A DNA stretch of 55,776 bases from Phycisphaerales bacterium (GCA_020849105.1 JADLGW010000011.1:1-55776); one strand, 5' to 3'. Positions 7,963 through 18,865 are shown, numbered from the stretch's first letter. Notes: generated from the letters alone by a model not told the origin. A program made the numbers and translations.

Positions 7963-8409
7963 ATGTCCGAACGCCAGATCGAACTCATCGCACGCGCCGC
8001 GATATTCAGGGACGGCCGCGTGCTCCTCTGTCGCAACGTCGAGTCCGGTTACCTGTTCCTGCCGGGTGGGCATGTTGAGTTCGGTGAATCCGCCCTGGCC
8101 GCGGTGGCCCGGGAACTCCAGGAAGAAGCGGGCATCGCCGTCGTGGTCGGGGGCTGCGCCATGGTCGATGAGAATGCCTTCCAGGCAGCCAATGGCCGCC
8201 GCCACCACGAGGTCAATGTCGTGTTCCACGTGGAACTCGTGGACCCGGCCGCGGAGATACGCAGCCGCGAGAGCCACATCGAGTTCCTGTGGGCAGACCT
8301 GGCGGCGGTGGTGGACCTGGACCTGCGACCCGACGCCCACCGGGCGTGGCTCGCGTCCGGCGCCGCCGCGGAAGGCGGGACCGAGTGGGTCTCCGCCGTC
8401 CATTCGTGA
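7963..8409 (+). CDS. Nudix hydrolase
   Basis: The 148-residue protein carries a full Nudix box (GX5EX7REUXEEXGU) at about residues 35-57: GGHVEFGESALAAVARELQE followed by EAGI. This box binds Mg2+ and hydrolyses nucleoside diphosphates linked to another moiety; the substrate cannot be read from sequence. The HHEVNVVFHVELVD strand and IEFLWADLAAV helix complete the fold. The gene is divergent from parB, and a parS-like palindrome (8223-8236) lies within the FHVELVD codons, so that stretch of DNA may serve two roles. Confidence 0.9.
   Translation: MSERQIELIARAAIFRDGRVLLCRNVESGYLFLPGGHVEFGESALAAVARELQEEAGIAVVVGGCAMVDENAFQAANGRRHHEVNVVFHVELVDPAAEIRSRESHIEFLWADLAAVVDLDLRPDAHRAWLASGAAAEGGTEWVSAVHS
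8223..8236. promoter_or_regulatory. parS-like ParB binding site 1
   Basis: GTTCCACGTGGAAC is a perfect 14-bp palindrome. It differs from the widespread parS core GTTTCACGTGAAAC only by the symmetric T-to-C/A-to-G pair. It is inside the Nudix gene, 335 bp from the parB start. The bases are seen directly; ParB binding is inferred from similarity and proximity. Confidence 0.75.
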
Positions 8410-8556
8410 CCAACCTCTTCCGCAGGCCGCACCATCTTTACCCATATTTCCCGACCGGAATGGGGCCAACCACGCCGGTTCGTGGCGGGCTGGGGCGGGC
8501 CAAGCCCATGCCCAATCCGCCCGATCTCCACCAGGGGCCGTACCGGCCCAACTTGC

Positions 8557-9387
8557 ATGGCCCGCACAGCGACCACCACCGCCACCGCCGAACTGGCCCA
8601 ACTACGGGCGGAAGTCGCTTCGCTCCGCCGGGCCCTGGCCCGGGGCCACAGGCTGAGCCTGCTCGGGACGCTGGCCGGCAGCATCGCCCACGAGTTCAAC
8701 AACCTCCTGACGCCGGTGATGAGTTACGCAGAAATGGCCCTGGAAACCCCGGAGGATACGGCCCTGACGGCCAAGGCGCTGGAGCGTGCACAACTGGGCT
8801 GTGAGCGGGCCTCACGGATTGCCTCGGCGATCCTGGCGTTTGCCGGTGATCGAGGGCCGGCCGGAGCACAGGAGGAGCCGAGGGCCGATGTGGCGCGGGC
8901 GGTGCGGGAGGCGCTGCTGTGCCTGGCCCAGGAACCCGGTCGGATGGGGATCGAACTGGAACTGCGGATCGATCCGGAACTTCGAGCCGGGATCGGCCAG
9001 ACGGCCCTGCAACAGGTAATCCTGAACCTGGTGCTGAACGCGATCAAGGCGATGCGGGGCGGTGGAGGCCGCCTGGCAGTTCGGGCCTGGCGATCCGAAC
9101 CGCTCCGGCTGACTGGTTCCACGTGGAACAACGCGGCAAGTCAGGTCGTCGTGGAAGTCTCCGACACCGGGTGCGGCATCGATCCGTCCGCCCTGACACA
9201 AGTCTTTGACGCCTTCGTCACCGGCCAGGGCGGCACAGGGCTTGGCCTAACAATATGCAAACAACTCATCGATACGGCCGGCGGGCGCATCGAGGCGTCT
9301 TCGCAAGTCAGTGTCGGCACCAAGTTTACGATCACATTGCCCAGCGCGAACGCCGCGGCGGCGCAGCCGCTGCAGGCCAGCGCCTAG
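8557..9387 (+). CDS. soluble histidine kinase without sensor domain
   Basis: The 276-residue protein is a minimal sensor kinase: a short coiled-coil N terminus (TAELAQLRAEVASLRRAL), a dimerisation/phosphoacceptor helix with the H box GSIAHEFNNLLTPVM (His about residue 45), then the HATPase domain with N box NLVLNAIKAM, G1 DTGCGID and G2 GGTGLGLTICK. It should autophosphorylate on the His and pass phosphate to a response regulator, which is not encoded nearby. No membrane segment or PAS domain is present, so any signal must come from a partner. ATG 8557 is the first start that leaves the coiled coil at the N terminus. A parS-like site lies in its 3' half. Confidence 0.88.
   Translation: MARTATTTATAELAQLRAEVASLRRALARGHRLSLLGTLAGSIAHEFNNLLTPVMSYAEMALETPEDTALTAKALERAQLGCERASRIASAILAFAGDRGPAGAQEEPRADVARAVREALLCLAQEPGRMGIELELRIDPELRAGIGQTALQQVILNLVLNAIKAMRGGGGRLAVRAWRSEPLRLTGSTWNNAASQVVVEVSDTGCGIDPSALTQVFDAFVTGQGGTGLGLTICKQLIDTAGGRIEASSQVSVGTKFTITLPSANAAAAQPLQASA
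9116..9129. promoter_or_regulatory. parS-like ParB binding site 2
   Basis: This is a second exact copy of the 14-bp palindrome GTTCCACGTGGAAC, 893 bp from the first and inside the histidine kinase gene. Two identical copies this close to parB are unlikely by chance. Confidence 0.75.
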
Positions 9388-9650
9388 TGCGGGATCGGCT
9401 CGAAGGTCAGGCGGCTGGGACGATCGACGTACCAGAAGCGGCCCATGTCCTCCCAGAACATGCGCCAGTTCTCATCGCTGGTCAGGGCCAGGGAGTTGGC
9501 AACGTCATCGGACCGCTGGTACAGGGTGTCGAGTTCCGGTGACAGGTCGTAGCGGACCCGGGCGTTGCGGTCGATCGGGTTCGTGCAGCCGCCGGCCAGC
9601 ACGAGGAACCCACCCAGCACGGACATACCGACAACAGTGCGACGCGTCAT
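9384..9650 (-). CDS. small lipoprotein
   Basis: The 88-residue protein starts MTRRTVVGMSVLGGFLVLAG and continues to the lipobox Cys (LAGGC), so it is likely a lipoprotein attached to the inner or outer membrane. The mature part is charged and aromatic (SDENWRMFWEDMGRFWYVDRPSRL). The start at 9650 follows GGGAGG; a TTG two codons earlier is less likely. It converges on the kinase gene and overlaps its last 4 bases. No family was recognised. Confidence 0.75.
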   Translation of the reverse strand: MTRRTVVGMSVLGGFLVLAGGCTNPIDRNARVRYDLSPELDTLYQRSDDVANSLALTSDENWRMFWEDMGRFWYVDRPSRLTFEPIPH

Positions 9651-9864
9651 GGTCAAAGGCCTCCCAGGGGAGGGTTGTACCGCACCCGACCCGCGGCGTC
9701 AACCCGGCTCCGCCCTCACTCCCCCGTTCCCGGGGACCGTACGCGGCCCGCGGGCCCGGGGTTGCGGCAGCCCGTACGGGGAGCACGGCCCTTCGCCCCC
9801 CGCGGCCGGTGAAGGAGCGGCAAAAATATCGATAGTTTGATCCAGTTTCGTGTATATTGGGTCT
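9651..9864. promoter_or_regulatory. intergenic region with structured GC stretch and leaderless promoter
   Basis: This 214-bp gap separates two divergent genes. It contains CCGTACG (9737-9743) and CGTACGG (9773-9779), which could close a long GC-rich hairpin. An AT-rich stretch follows, with TATATT at 9853-9858. That box is 6 nt before the ATG at 9865, so the lipoprotein operon may start as a leaderless mRNA. No RNA family was recognised in the hairpin. Confidence 0.4.
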
Positions 9865-10260
9865 ATGTGGGGTCGCGGGTGCCGAGGGATGTGGTTCGCG
9901 TGGACGGCGCTGATGCTGCCGGCGTGCGCGGCGCAGATCCCGGCGCCCCGGGAGCGGCGCCCGGTCGAGTACCGCGCCACACATGACCGGCCGGAGGTGA
10001 TCTTCGACGCGGTCCTTCAGACGCTGTTTGATCAGGACTATGTAGTCACGATGTGCGATCGTCGATCGGGGCTGGTCGGCTCGTGGTCGCGGATTGACGG
10101 GATCGCGCTCACCGTGCTGGTCGACCGTGCGAAGGGCGAGGTCCGCGCCACAACCTCAGACATGGGGCAACCGTTCGTGCACGAGGGGCGGATCAACGCG
10201 TTCTACACGGCGCTGGGTTCCAGCGTCAGCCTGCGCCCTGCGGCCGGGGGCGCGCCGTGA
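9865..10260 (+). CDS. lipoprotein 1 of a paralogous trio
   Basis: The 131-residue protein has a signal peptide with a Cys-ending lipobox (MWFAWTALMLPAC). The mature part contains RPEVIFDAVLQTLFDQDYVVTMCDRRSGLVGSW: a helix followed by two strands, a pattern repeated in the next two genes. The start at 9865 is supported by TATATT 6 nt upstream; ATG 9889 is an alternative. The gene overlaps the next by 4 bases (GTGA), so the three are probably one translationally coupled operon. Function unknown; a periplasmic or outer-membrane accessory role is a guess. Confidence 0.75.
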   Translation: MWGRGCRGMWFAWTALMLPACAAQIPAPRERRPVEYRATHDRPEVIFDAVLQTLFDQDYVVTMCDRRSGLVGSWSRIDGIALTVLVDRAKGEVRATTSDMGQPFVHEGRINAFYTALGSSVSLRPAAGGAP

Positions 10261-10664
10261 GAACGAACGCCTGCTGGGCTCTGGCGGTGGTGGCGGGCGC
10301 ATCGCTTGCCGGATGCGAGACCACCCCGACGCCGGAAGTGCTGCGCGAGCGCGAGATCACGCGCGTGAGCGCGGAACCCGACGCGGTGTTCCGGGCCGCG
10401 CGGGCGTACTACGGCAGGAACAAGTACGAGGAACACGTCCTGGACACGGACGCGCGGCTCGCGACGTTCGTTCTGCGGCACTACCCGCGGAAGATGATAT
10501 CGCACTGGGAGGTGGTGTGGGTGCGGCCGGCGGCCGGCGGCGGCAGCGACCTGCGCCTCAAGGCCGTGTGGGGGCCGGGCTACCGGAACTCCGATCGCGC
10601 GGCGGCGGTTGCGGCCGGCGTTGAGGAGGAACTGCGCGGCGCGGCGGGCGGGCCGACGCGATGA
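10257..10664 (+). CDS. lipoprotein 2 of a paralogous trio
   Basis: The 135-residue lipoprotein starts from GTG 10257 inside the previous stop. The signal peptide is MRTNACWALAVVAGASLAGC. The mature part PDAVFRAARAYYGRNKYEEHVLDTDARLATF aligns by eye with the helix-strand-strand units of its neighbours: Val/Ile-Phe at the helix start, an aromatic and Asp/Tyr before the strand, and a charged turn. The rest, HYPRKMISHWEVVWVRP, reads as further strands. It overlaps the third gene by ATGA. Tandem duplication is inferred. Confidence 0.75.
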   Translation: MRTNACWALAVVAGASLAGCETTPTPEVLREREITRVSAEPDAVFRAARAYYGRNKYEEHVLDTDARLATFVLRHYPRKMISHWEVVWVRPAAGGGSDLRLKAVWGPGYRNSDRAAAVAAGVEEELRGAAGGPTR

Positions 10665-11236
10665 AGACCACGAAGGCGATGGCGGCCCTGGTGCTGGTGA
10701 CGGCGCTCGTGTGGGGCGGGTGCGGTTCCCGGCAGCGCGACCCCTCGGCGGAACTGGACGCGTCAACGCCGCGGGCGGTCAGGCTTCCCTACGACCAGGT
10801 GTTCACGGCGGTGGTGGGGGCGGCGATGGACTGCGGGTACACGCCGACGCACGCGGACCGGCAGAAGGGTGAACTGGCGGCGTGCATGGTGGGGCGGTTC
10901 GACCCCGCGAAGACGGCCAAGGCGGCGGGGGCAAACGCGGGGCGGGTCGCTGTGGAAGTGGGTGTGGGCATAGCCGAGTTTGCGGTGGCTCTTGCAGCGG
11001 CGCTGGCGGGCGGGAGCGGCTCGTTCAACTCCCACTCTCACTTTGGAGGGGCCGAGTGGGCCTCCGATATGGTCGGCCTGGGGCTGCTCGTGCGCCTGGA
11101 GGAAGAGGGTGGGGTCCGCGGGGGCGTGACGGTGCGGGCCATCGTGGTGGCCCCGGGGTCGGAAGGGATCGAGGCGGAGTTCACGGAGAAGTTCTGGGCG
11201 GCGCTGCGGGGGCGCGCGCCGCTGGCGCCACCCTGA
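10661..11236 (+). CDS. lipoprotein 3 of a paralogous trio, with hydrophobic insert
   Basis: The 191-residue protein has signal peptide and lipobox MAALVLVTALVWGGC. It shares the DQVFTAVVGAAMDCGYTPTHADRQKGELAA unit with the two genes upstream. It is longer because of an Ala/Gly/Val-rich stretch (VEVGVGIAEFAVALAAALAGGSGS), which may be a membrane helix, and a strand-rich C terminus ending EAEFTEKFWAAL. The ATG overlaps the stop of gene 2. It ends 95 bp before the restriction-modification gene. Confidence 0.75.
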   Translation: MKTTKAMAALVLVTALVWGGCGSRQRDPSAELDASTPRAVRLPYDQVFTAVVGAAMDCGYTPTHADRQKGELAACMVGRFDPAKTAKAAGANAGRVAVEVGVGIAEFAVALAAALAGGSGSFNSHSHFGGAEWASDMVGLGLLVRLEEEGGVRGGVTVRAIVVAPGSEGIEAEFTEKFWAALRGRAPLAPP

Positions 11237-11317
11237 TGCTCGGTGGGCGCCGTCCAGACTGCCTGCGGCGTGACCGGCGCATGACGCCGCCGCCCTGCGC
11301 GGCGACGGGATATCCGC

Positions 11318-11323
11318 TAGTCT
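11318..11323 (+). promoter_or_regulatory. -10 box of the Type ISP-like gene, leaderless start
   Basis: TAGTCT lies exactly 7 nt before the ATG at 11331, and no Shine-Dalgarno sequence is present. Confidence 0.4.
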
Positions 11324-11330
11324 GCGCCCG

Positions 11331-14300
11331 ATGCTGAAGGGAATCGAGGCCGCCCTGCGCACCTTCGCCGACGACGTGGCGGCGAAGTGGAAGGCAAGCG
11401 CTCCCGGCGCCCCCGAGGCGCAACTGTCTGGGCCGGTCGCGGCGCTCCTTCAGCAGTTTGGAACCCTCACGAGCCGGAAGATCGTCGCGAAGTCAGAGTC
11501 GCCGACGCCGGGGCGGCCCGGCATCCCCGATTTCGGCGTGGTCGTCGACGGCGCGCTCTGCGGGTACGTCGAACTGAAAGCGCCGGGCTTCGGCGCCGAT
11601 ACCTCCCGGTTCACCGGCCGCGACAAGGAGCAGTGGGAGCGCTTCAAGGCCCAGCCCAACATCCTGTACACCGACGGCAACGAGTGGTGCCTGTACCGGG
11701 GCGGCGCGGCGGTGCTGCCGCTTCACAGGTTGAGCGGCGATATCACGAAGAAGGGCGGGCGCGGAATCTCCGCGGCCGACGCCCAGAAGGTCCACGCGAT
11801 CCTCACGCAACTGGTCGGCTGGTCGCCGGTTGTGCCGAGCGATTCCAGGAGTCAGGCGGGGTTGCTCGCCCCGCTGTGCCGACTCCTGCGTGAGGACGTG
11901 ACGGACGCGCTGGCGGACCCGGCGTCCGCTCTCCAGAAGACCGCGGCCGACTGGCGTCAGTGGCTCTTCCCGGACGCGAGCGACGCCCAGTTCGCCGACT
12001 CCTACGCGCAGACCGTCACGTTCGCGCTTCTCCTGGCGCGGAGTGAGGGCGCGTCGCTCGACACGGTCGCGGCGGCGGTGGGGCAGTTGCAGAATGACCA
12101 TGCGCTGCTGTCGCGCGCGCTCCAGGTGCTCACGGACCGGGTGGTCGAGGCCGAGGTGCGCGCGTCGCTGTCGCTCCTGCGGCGCGTCATCGGCGCGTTC
12201 ACGCCGGGCGCGATGAAGCATGATCCGGCGAAGGGCCCGGACCCGTGGCTCTACTTCTACGAGCACTTCCTGGCGGCGTACGACCCGAAACTGCGCCGCG
12301 ACTCCGGCGTGTACTACACGCCGGTGCAGGTCGTGCGGGCGCAGGTCGCGCTCGTGGACCACCTGCTGCGGGAACGCCTCGGCAGGGCGGAGGGGTTCGC
12401 GCACCCCGGCGTCGTGACTCTCGATCCGGCGGTGGGCACGGGCACGTACCTGCTGGGCGTGGTCGACCACGCGCTGCGGGGCGTCGAGAGCGCGCAGGGC
12501 GCCGGGGCGGTCCCCGCGCGGGCGAGCGCGCTGGCCCGCAACCTGCACGGGTTCGAGATCATGACGGGGCCGTACGCCGTGTCGGAACTGCGGCTGAGCG
12601 GCGCGCTGCGGGACCGGGGGGCGAGCGTGCCGCCCGGCGGGCTGGGGGTCTACCTGGCCGATGCGTTGGAGTCGCCGCACGTCACGCCCCCGGTGCTGCC
12701 GGGGTACCTGCAGCCGATCGCGCAGTCGCACGCGCGGGCGCTGGAGGTGAAGGACCGCAAGGCCGTCATCGTCTGCCTCGGAAACCCGCCCTACGACCGG
12801 CACGACGCGGTGGAGTACGCGGGAGGGAGCGTGGCGGCGGGCGACCGGGCCCGCACGGGCGGGTGGGTGCGCTGGGGCGACCTGAACGATCCGTCCGCCC
12901 CGATCCTCTCCGCGTTCATCGAGCCGGCGAAGCGGGCCGGGCACGGCGGGGACCTGAAGAACCTGTACAACCTGTACGTCTACTTCTGGCGCTGGGCCCT
13001 CTGGAAGGTCTTTGAGCACCCGCCGGAAGTCGCGCCGGGCAAGAGGGGCCGCAAGGGCGACAACGCGGGCGTCGTCACGTTCATCAGCGCGGCGTCGTAC
13101 ATCCGCGGCGACGCGTTCGTCGGGATGCGCGAGGCGCTGCGGCGGCTGTGCCACGAGGCCTGGGTGATCGACCTGGGCGGCGAGGGGCGCGGCACGCGCC
13201 GCGACGAGAACGTGTTCAACATCCAGACGCCGGTGGCGATCTGCATCGCGCTGCGCGAGGGGAAGAAGGACAGGGACACGCCGGCGAAGGTTCATTACAC
13301 GTCGATCCGCGGCACGCGGGAGGAGAAGTACGCCGCGCTCGACACGATCATGTCGCTGGCCGACCTGTCGTGGAAGGACTGCCCGACGGAGTGGCACGCG
13401 CCCCTGCGCCCCGCCGGACAGGGTGCGTACTTCGCCTGGCCTCTGCTGACGGACCTGATGCCGTGGCAGACTGGCGGCGCACAGTTGAAAAGAAAGTGGC
13501 CGATCAGTGCTGACGTTGACACTCTCGCTCGACGTTGGCGGCGACTGTTGCTCTCCAAAGAACGAGCGGAACTGTTCGAGGAAACACGCGATCGCAAGAT
13601 ATCCAAGTCTTACTCGCGCTTGCCACAGGTTGCCGAGTGGCCCGAATCAGCGTCGGCAATCGGTGCGATGACGCGCGCGGCGCCATTACCACCAGTGCGG
13701 CCCTACGCGTATCGTTCGTTCGATCGCCAGTTCGTCTTCGCCGACAATCGAGTCGGCGACTACATGAGGCTGCCGCTGTGGGGCGCGGACTCGGATCGCC
13801 AAGTCTACATCACAAGCCTTTTGTCACAGCCGCTCGGGCCCGGCCCGGCGGCCGTCGCGTCGGCTCTGATTCCTGATCTTGACATGTTCCGCGGCTCGTT
13901 CGGCGCGAAGGCGACATTCCCGCTCTACCGCGACGCGGGCGCTACGGAGGTGAACGTTCTGCCGGGGCTGCTGGAGAAATGGGGGAGACGGCTGAAGCGA
14001 GAGGTGACGCCGGAGGGGTTCGCGGCGTACGTGTACGCGCTGCTGGGGCACCCGGGGTTTGTCGCGCGGTTCTGGGATGAACTGGAGGACTGCGAGTTGC
14101 GCGTGCCGATGACCACGAAGGCGGCGCTGTATGACCGCGCGGTCGGGCTGGGCTCGCGGTTGCTGTTCCTGCACACCTACGGCGAGCGGTGCGCGCCGAG
14201 GAAGGGGGCGGCGATCCCGCCGGGCTCGGCGAAGGTGCGGAAGGCGATCAGCGACCAGCCGGCGGACTACCCGGCGGCGTTCGCGTACGAGGAAGCGTCG

Positions 14301-14693
14301 GGGACGCTGACGGTGGGGACGGGCACGATCACGGGCGTGAGCCCCGACGTGTGGGAGTACGAAGTGTCCGGGCTGCGGGTGGTGCGTTCGTGGCTCGGGT
14401 ACCGGATGAAGGAGCGGAAGGGGAAGAAGTCCAGCCCGCTCGATGACATCCACCCGGAGCGGTGGACGAGCGAGTTCACGGACGAGTTGCTGCGGCTGCT
14501 GTGGATACTCGAGCACTCGCTGGCGATGGGGCCCGAGTTGTCGGGGCTGCTGGAGGACGTGTGCGCCGGGCCGGTGCTGGCGGCGGGCGACCTGCCGGTG
14601 GTGCCGGCGGCGATGCGCAAGGCGCCGCGGGCGCAGACGGGCGGGGGGTTGTTCGAGGAGCAGGAAGGCGAAGGGGACGAGGAGGCGGGGTAG
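11331..14693 (+). CDS. single-polypeptide restriction-modification enzyme, Type ISP/IIG-like
   Basis: The 1120-residue protein combines nuclease, methyltransferase and target recognition. Near residues 63-84 a PD-(D/E)xK-like site is visible: PDFGVVVDGALCGYVELKAP (Asp, then ExK). A helical linker follows. The N6-adenine methyltransferase core has motif I LDPAVGTGTYL near residue 363 and motif IV GNPPYD near 483. The C-terminal third matches the Type ISP specificity domain pattern (FAAYVYALLGHPGFVARF; DELLRLLWILEHSLAMGPEL ahead of a CAGPVL end). The superfamily-2 helicase of true Type ISP enzymes is absent, so cleavage would be Type IIG-like. About 13480-13910 is visibly less GC-rich than the rest, which suggests a mosaic gene. 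It may act in phage defence. Confidence 0.85.
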   Translation: MLKGIEAALRTFADDVAAKWKASAPGAPEAQLSGPVAALLQQFGTLTSRKIVAKSESPTPGRPGIPDFGVVVDGALCGYVELKAPGFGADTSRFTGRDKEQWERFKAQPNILYTDGNEWCLYRGGAAVLPLHRLSGDITKKGGRGISAADAQKVHAILTQLVGWSPVVPSDSRSQAGLLAPLCRLLREDVTDALADPASALQKTAADWRQWLFPDASDAQFADSYAQTVTFALLLARSEGASLDTVAAAVGQLQNDHALLSRALQVLTDRVVEAEVRASLSLLRRVIGAFTPGAMKHDPAKGPDPWLYFYEHFLAAYDPKLRRDSGVYYTPVQVVRAQVALVDHLLRERLGRAEGFAHPGVVTLDPAVGTGTYLLGVVDHALRGVESAQGAGAVPARASALARNLHGFEIMTGPYAVSELRLSGALRDRGASVPPGGLGVYLADALESPHVTPPVLPGYLQPIAQSHARALEVKDRKAVIVCLGNPPYDRHDAVEYAGGSVAAGDRARTGGWVRWGDLNDPSAPILSAFIEPAKRAGHGGDLKNLYNLYVYFWRWALWKVFEHPPEVAPGKRGRKGDNAGVVTFISAASYIRGDAFVGMREALRRLCHEAWVIDLGGEGRGTRRDENVFNIQTPVAICIALREGKKDRDTPAKVHYTSIRGTREEKYAALDTIMSLADLSWKDCPTEWHAPLRPAGQGAYFAWPLLTDLMPWQTGGAQLKRKWPISADVDTLARRWRRLLLSKERAELFEETRDRKISKSYSRLPQVAEWPESASAIGAMTRAAPLPPVRPYAYRSFDRQFVFADNRVGDYMRLPLWGADSDRQVYITSLLSQPLGPGPAAVASALIPDLDMFRGSFGAKATFPLYRDAGATEVNVLPGLLEKWGRRLKREVTPEGFAAYVYALLGHPGFVARFWDELEDCELRVPMTTKAALYDRAVGLGSRLLFLHTYGERCAPRKGAAIPPGSAKVRKAISDQPADYPAAFAYEEASGTLTVGTGTITGVSPDVWEYEVSGLRVVRSWLGYRMKERKGKKSSPLDDIHPERWTSEFTDELLRLLWILEHSLAMGPELSGLLEDVCAGPVLAAGDLPVVPAAMRKAPRAQTGGGLFEEQEGEGDEEAG

Positions 14694-14694
14694 A

Positions 14695-14809
14695 CACAGG
14701 CGGGACGCCTGTGCCACGAGCATTGGTAGAGGGAGAAGGGCACAGGCGGGAAGCCTGTGCCACGAGCAAAGGTAGAGAGGGAAGGGCGCAGGCGGGACGC
14801 CTGTGCCAC
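14695..14809. repeat. three tandem hairpin repeats, CACAGGCG-GGA-CGCCTGTG
   Basis: Three copies at 14695-14717, 14741-14763 and 14787-14809 have a period of 46 bp, each an 8-bp inverted repeat with a 3-nt loop followed by CCAC. Copy 2 reads GGAAGCC and copy 3 has CGCA in place of CACA at the left arm. They fill the gap between the restriction enzyme gene and the oxidase-fold gene. The hairpin at 451-469 has the same core. Confidence 0.85.
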
Positions 14810-14823
14810 ACGCAGGGAAGAAC

Positions 14824-14829
14824 TACGCT
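14824..14829 (+). promoter_or_regulatory. -10 box of the PNPOx-like gene, leaderless start
   Basis: TACGCT lies 5 nt before the ATG at 14835; there is no ribosome binding site. It follows directly after the third hairpin repeat. Confidence 0.35.
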
Positions 14830-14834
14830 TCCGC

Positions 14835-15395
14835 ATGGCAACGGCGCGGTCAGAGATCGATGCGGCGGCGCGGGAGTTCATCGCCGCCCAGCGGGTGTTC
14901 TTCGTGGCGACGGCGCCGCTGGCGGCCGCGGGGCGCGTGAACCTTTCGCCCAAGGGGCTGGACACGCTGCGCGTGCTCTCGCCGCGGCGGGTTGCGTACC
15001 TCGACTACACCGGCAGCGGGGTGGAGACGATCGCGCACGTGCGCGAGAACGGGCGGCTGACGATCATGTTCTGCGCGCTGGAGGGGCGCGCGAACATCCT
15101 GCGGCTCCAGGGGCGCGGGCGCGTGGTGGAGGCGGGGGAGGTTGAGGGAGGGGACGAGTTCGCCGCCCTGCTCCCCGAGTTCGGCGTGAGCACGCCGCCG
15201 CTGGGCGTCCGCGCGATCATCGTGCTGGAGGTCGAGCGCGTCGCGGACTCGTGCGGCTTCGGCGTGCCGCGGTACCGGTACCAGGGCGAGCGGGACGAAC
15301 TGGCGGCGTGGAACCGGAAGAAGGGGGAGCAGGGGCTGCGGGAGTACTGGGGCAGGAAGAACGCCGCGAGCATTGACGGGCTGAAGGGGCTGTAA
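14835..15395 (+). CDS. pyridoxamine 5'-phosphate oxidase-fold (FMN-binding) protein
   Basis: The 186-residue protein has the split-barrel flavin-binding fold: FIAAQRVFFVATAPLAAAGRVNLSPKGLDTLRVLSPRRVAYLDYTG, GVETIAHVRENGRLTIMFCAL and NILRLQGRGRVVE are the family's usual strands. Such proteins bind FMN, F420 or haem and reduce varied substrates; this sub-group (SPKG, DYTGSG) has no firmly known substrate. The C-terminal third (YRYQGERDELAAWNRKKGEQGLREYW) is typical of the longer members. The ATG at 14835 is the first that leaves out codons encoded by the hairpin repeats upstream. Confidence 0.85.
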   Translation: MATARSEIDAAAREFIAAQRVFFVATAPLAAAGRVNLSPKGLDTLRVLSPRRVAYLDYTGSGVETIAHVRENGRLTIMFCALEGRANILRLQGRGRVVEAGEVEGGDEFAALLPEFGVSTPPLGVRAIIVLEVERVADSCGFGVPRYRYQGERDELAAWNRKKGEQGLREYWGRKNAASIDGLKGL

Positions 15396-15966
15396 AGAAT
15401 CCGCGTGAACGGTCGGGCGACGCGCGGCTGTCAGGTTGGCAGGGCCGAGCGGGGCAACGCCGCGACGTGGCGAGAGCGGCAGGTGAAAACCCGGTTTGAG
15501 GGCGACCGGTCCGGTGCGCGCCTTGCATTCGGAGCCCCTTGCGGGTGTGCATTCGGAGCCCCTTGCGGGAGCAAGGGGTTGAGAGGGGTTCCAAGACCCC
15601 CTGCTGCCGCAGGGGGCTCTGGAGGGACGATGATCGGAGCCCCTTGCGGGGGGTGTGCTTTCGGAGCCCCTTGCGGGAGGTTTGCATTCGGAGCCCCTTG
15701 CGGGAGCAAGGGGTAGAGGGGTTCCAAGACCCCCTGCTGCCGCAGGGGGCTCTGGAGGGGACGATGATCGGAGCCCGTTGCGGGAGCACGGGGTGTGCAT
15801 TCGGAGCCCCTTGCGGGAGCAAGGGGTTGAGGGATTCCAAGACCCCCTGCTGCCGCAGGGGGCTCTGGAGGGATGATGATCGGAGCCCCTTGCAGGAGCA
15901 AGGGGTTGAGGGGTTCCAAGACCCCCTGCTGCCGCAGGGGGCTCTGGAGAGTTTGAGGAGGGGACC
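15396..15966. repeat. array of two alternating hairpin repeats upstream of clpB
   Basis: From 15531 to 15949 two hairpins alternate. One is CCCCTTGC-GGGA-GCAAGGGG, preceded by CGGAG. The other is CCCCCTGC-TGCC-GCAGGGGG, followed by CTCTGGAG. Four full pairs and several shortened copies (for example GGAGCCCCTTGCGGG followed by TGTGCATTC) are present, at varying spacing. Some loops differ by one base (GCAGGAGC near 15893). Short open frames through the array just translate the repeat. The first 135 bp (15396-15530) hold nothing recognisable. Confidence 0.85.
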
Positions 15967-18705
<2,739 letters not shown>

Positions 18706-18865
18706 GGGCGCCCATCGCCCGGCCTGAGTGAGGGTGGGCTATGATTGCCGGCCGTCCGGGATTGACGGAAACTCGGGAACGCACTCGCGCCCCGTTCTGT
18801 TCTCATACCTCTCGTGATGGTCCGGATGGCAATCGGCGGTGTTCCCGCAGGTCGGGAGTCGAACG

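Noticed and set aside
15531..15949. CRISPR array
   Set aside because: Repeats are present but they are palindromic, alternate between two types and vary in spacing; the sequences between them are short and partly repeated, not unique spacers. No cas gene is near.
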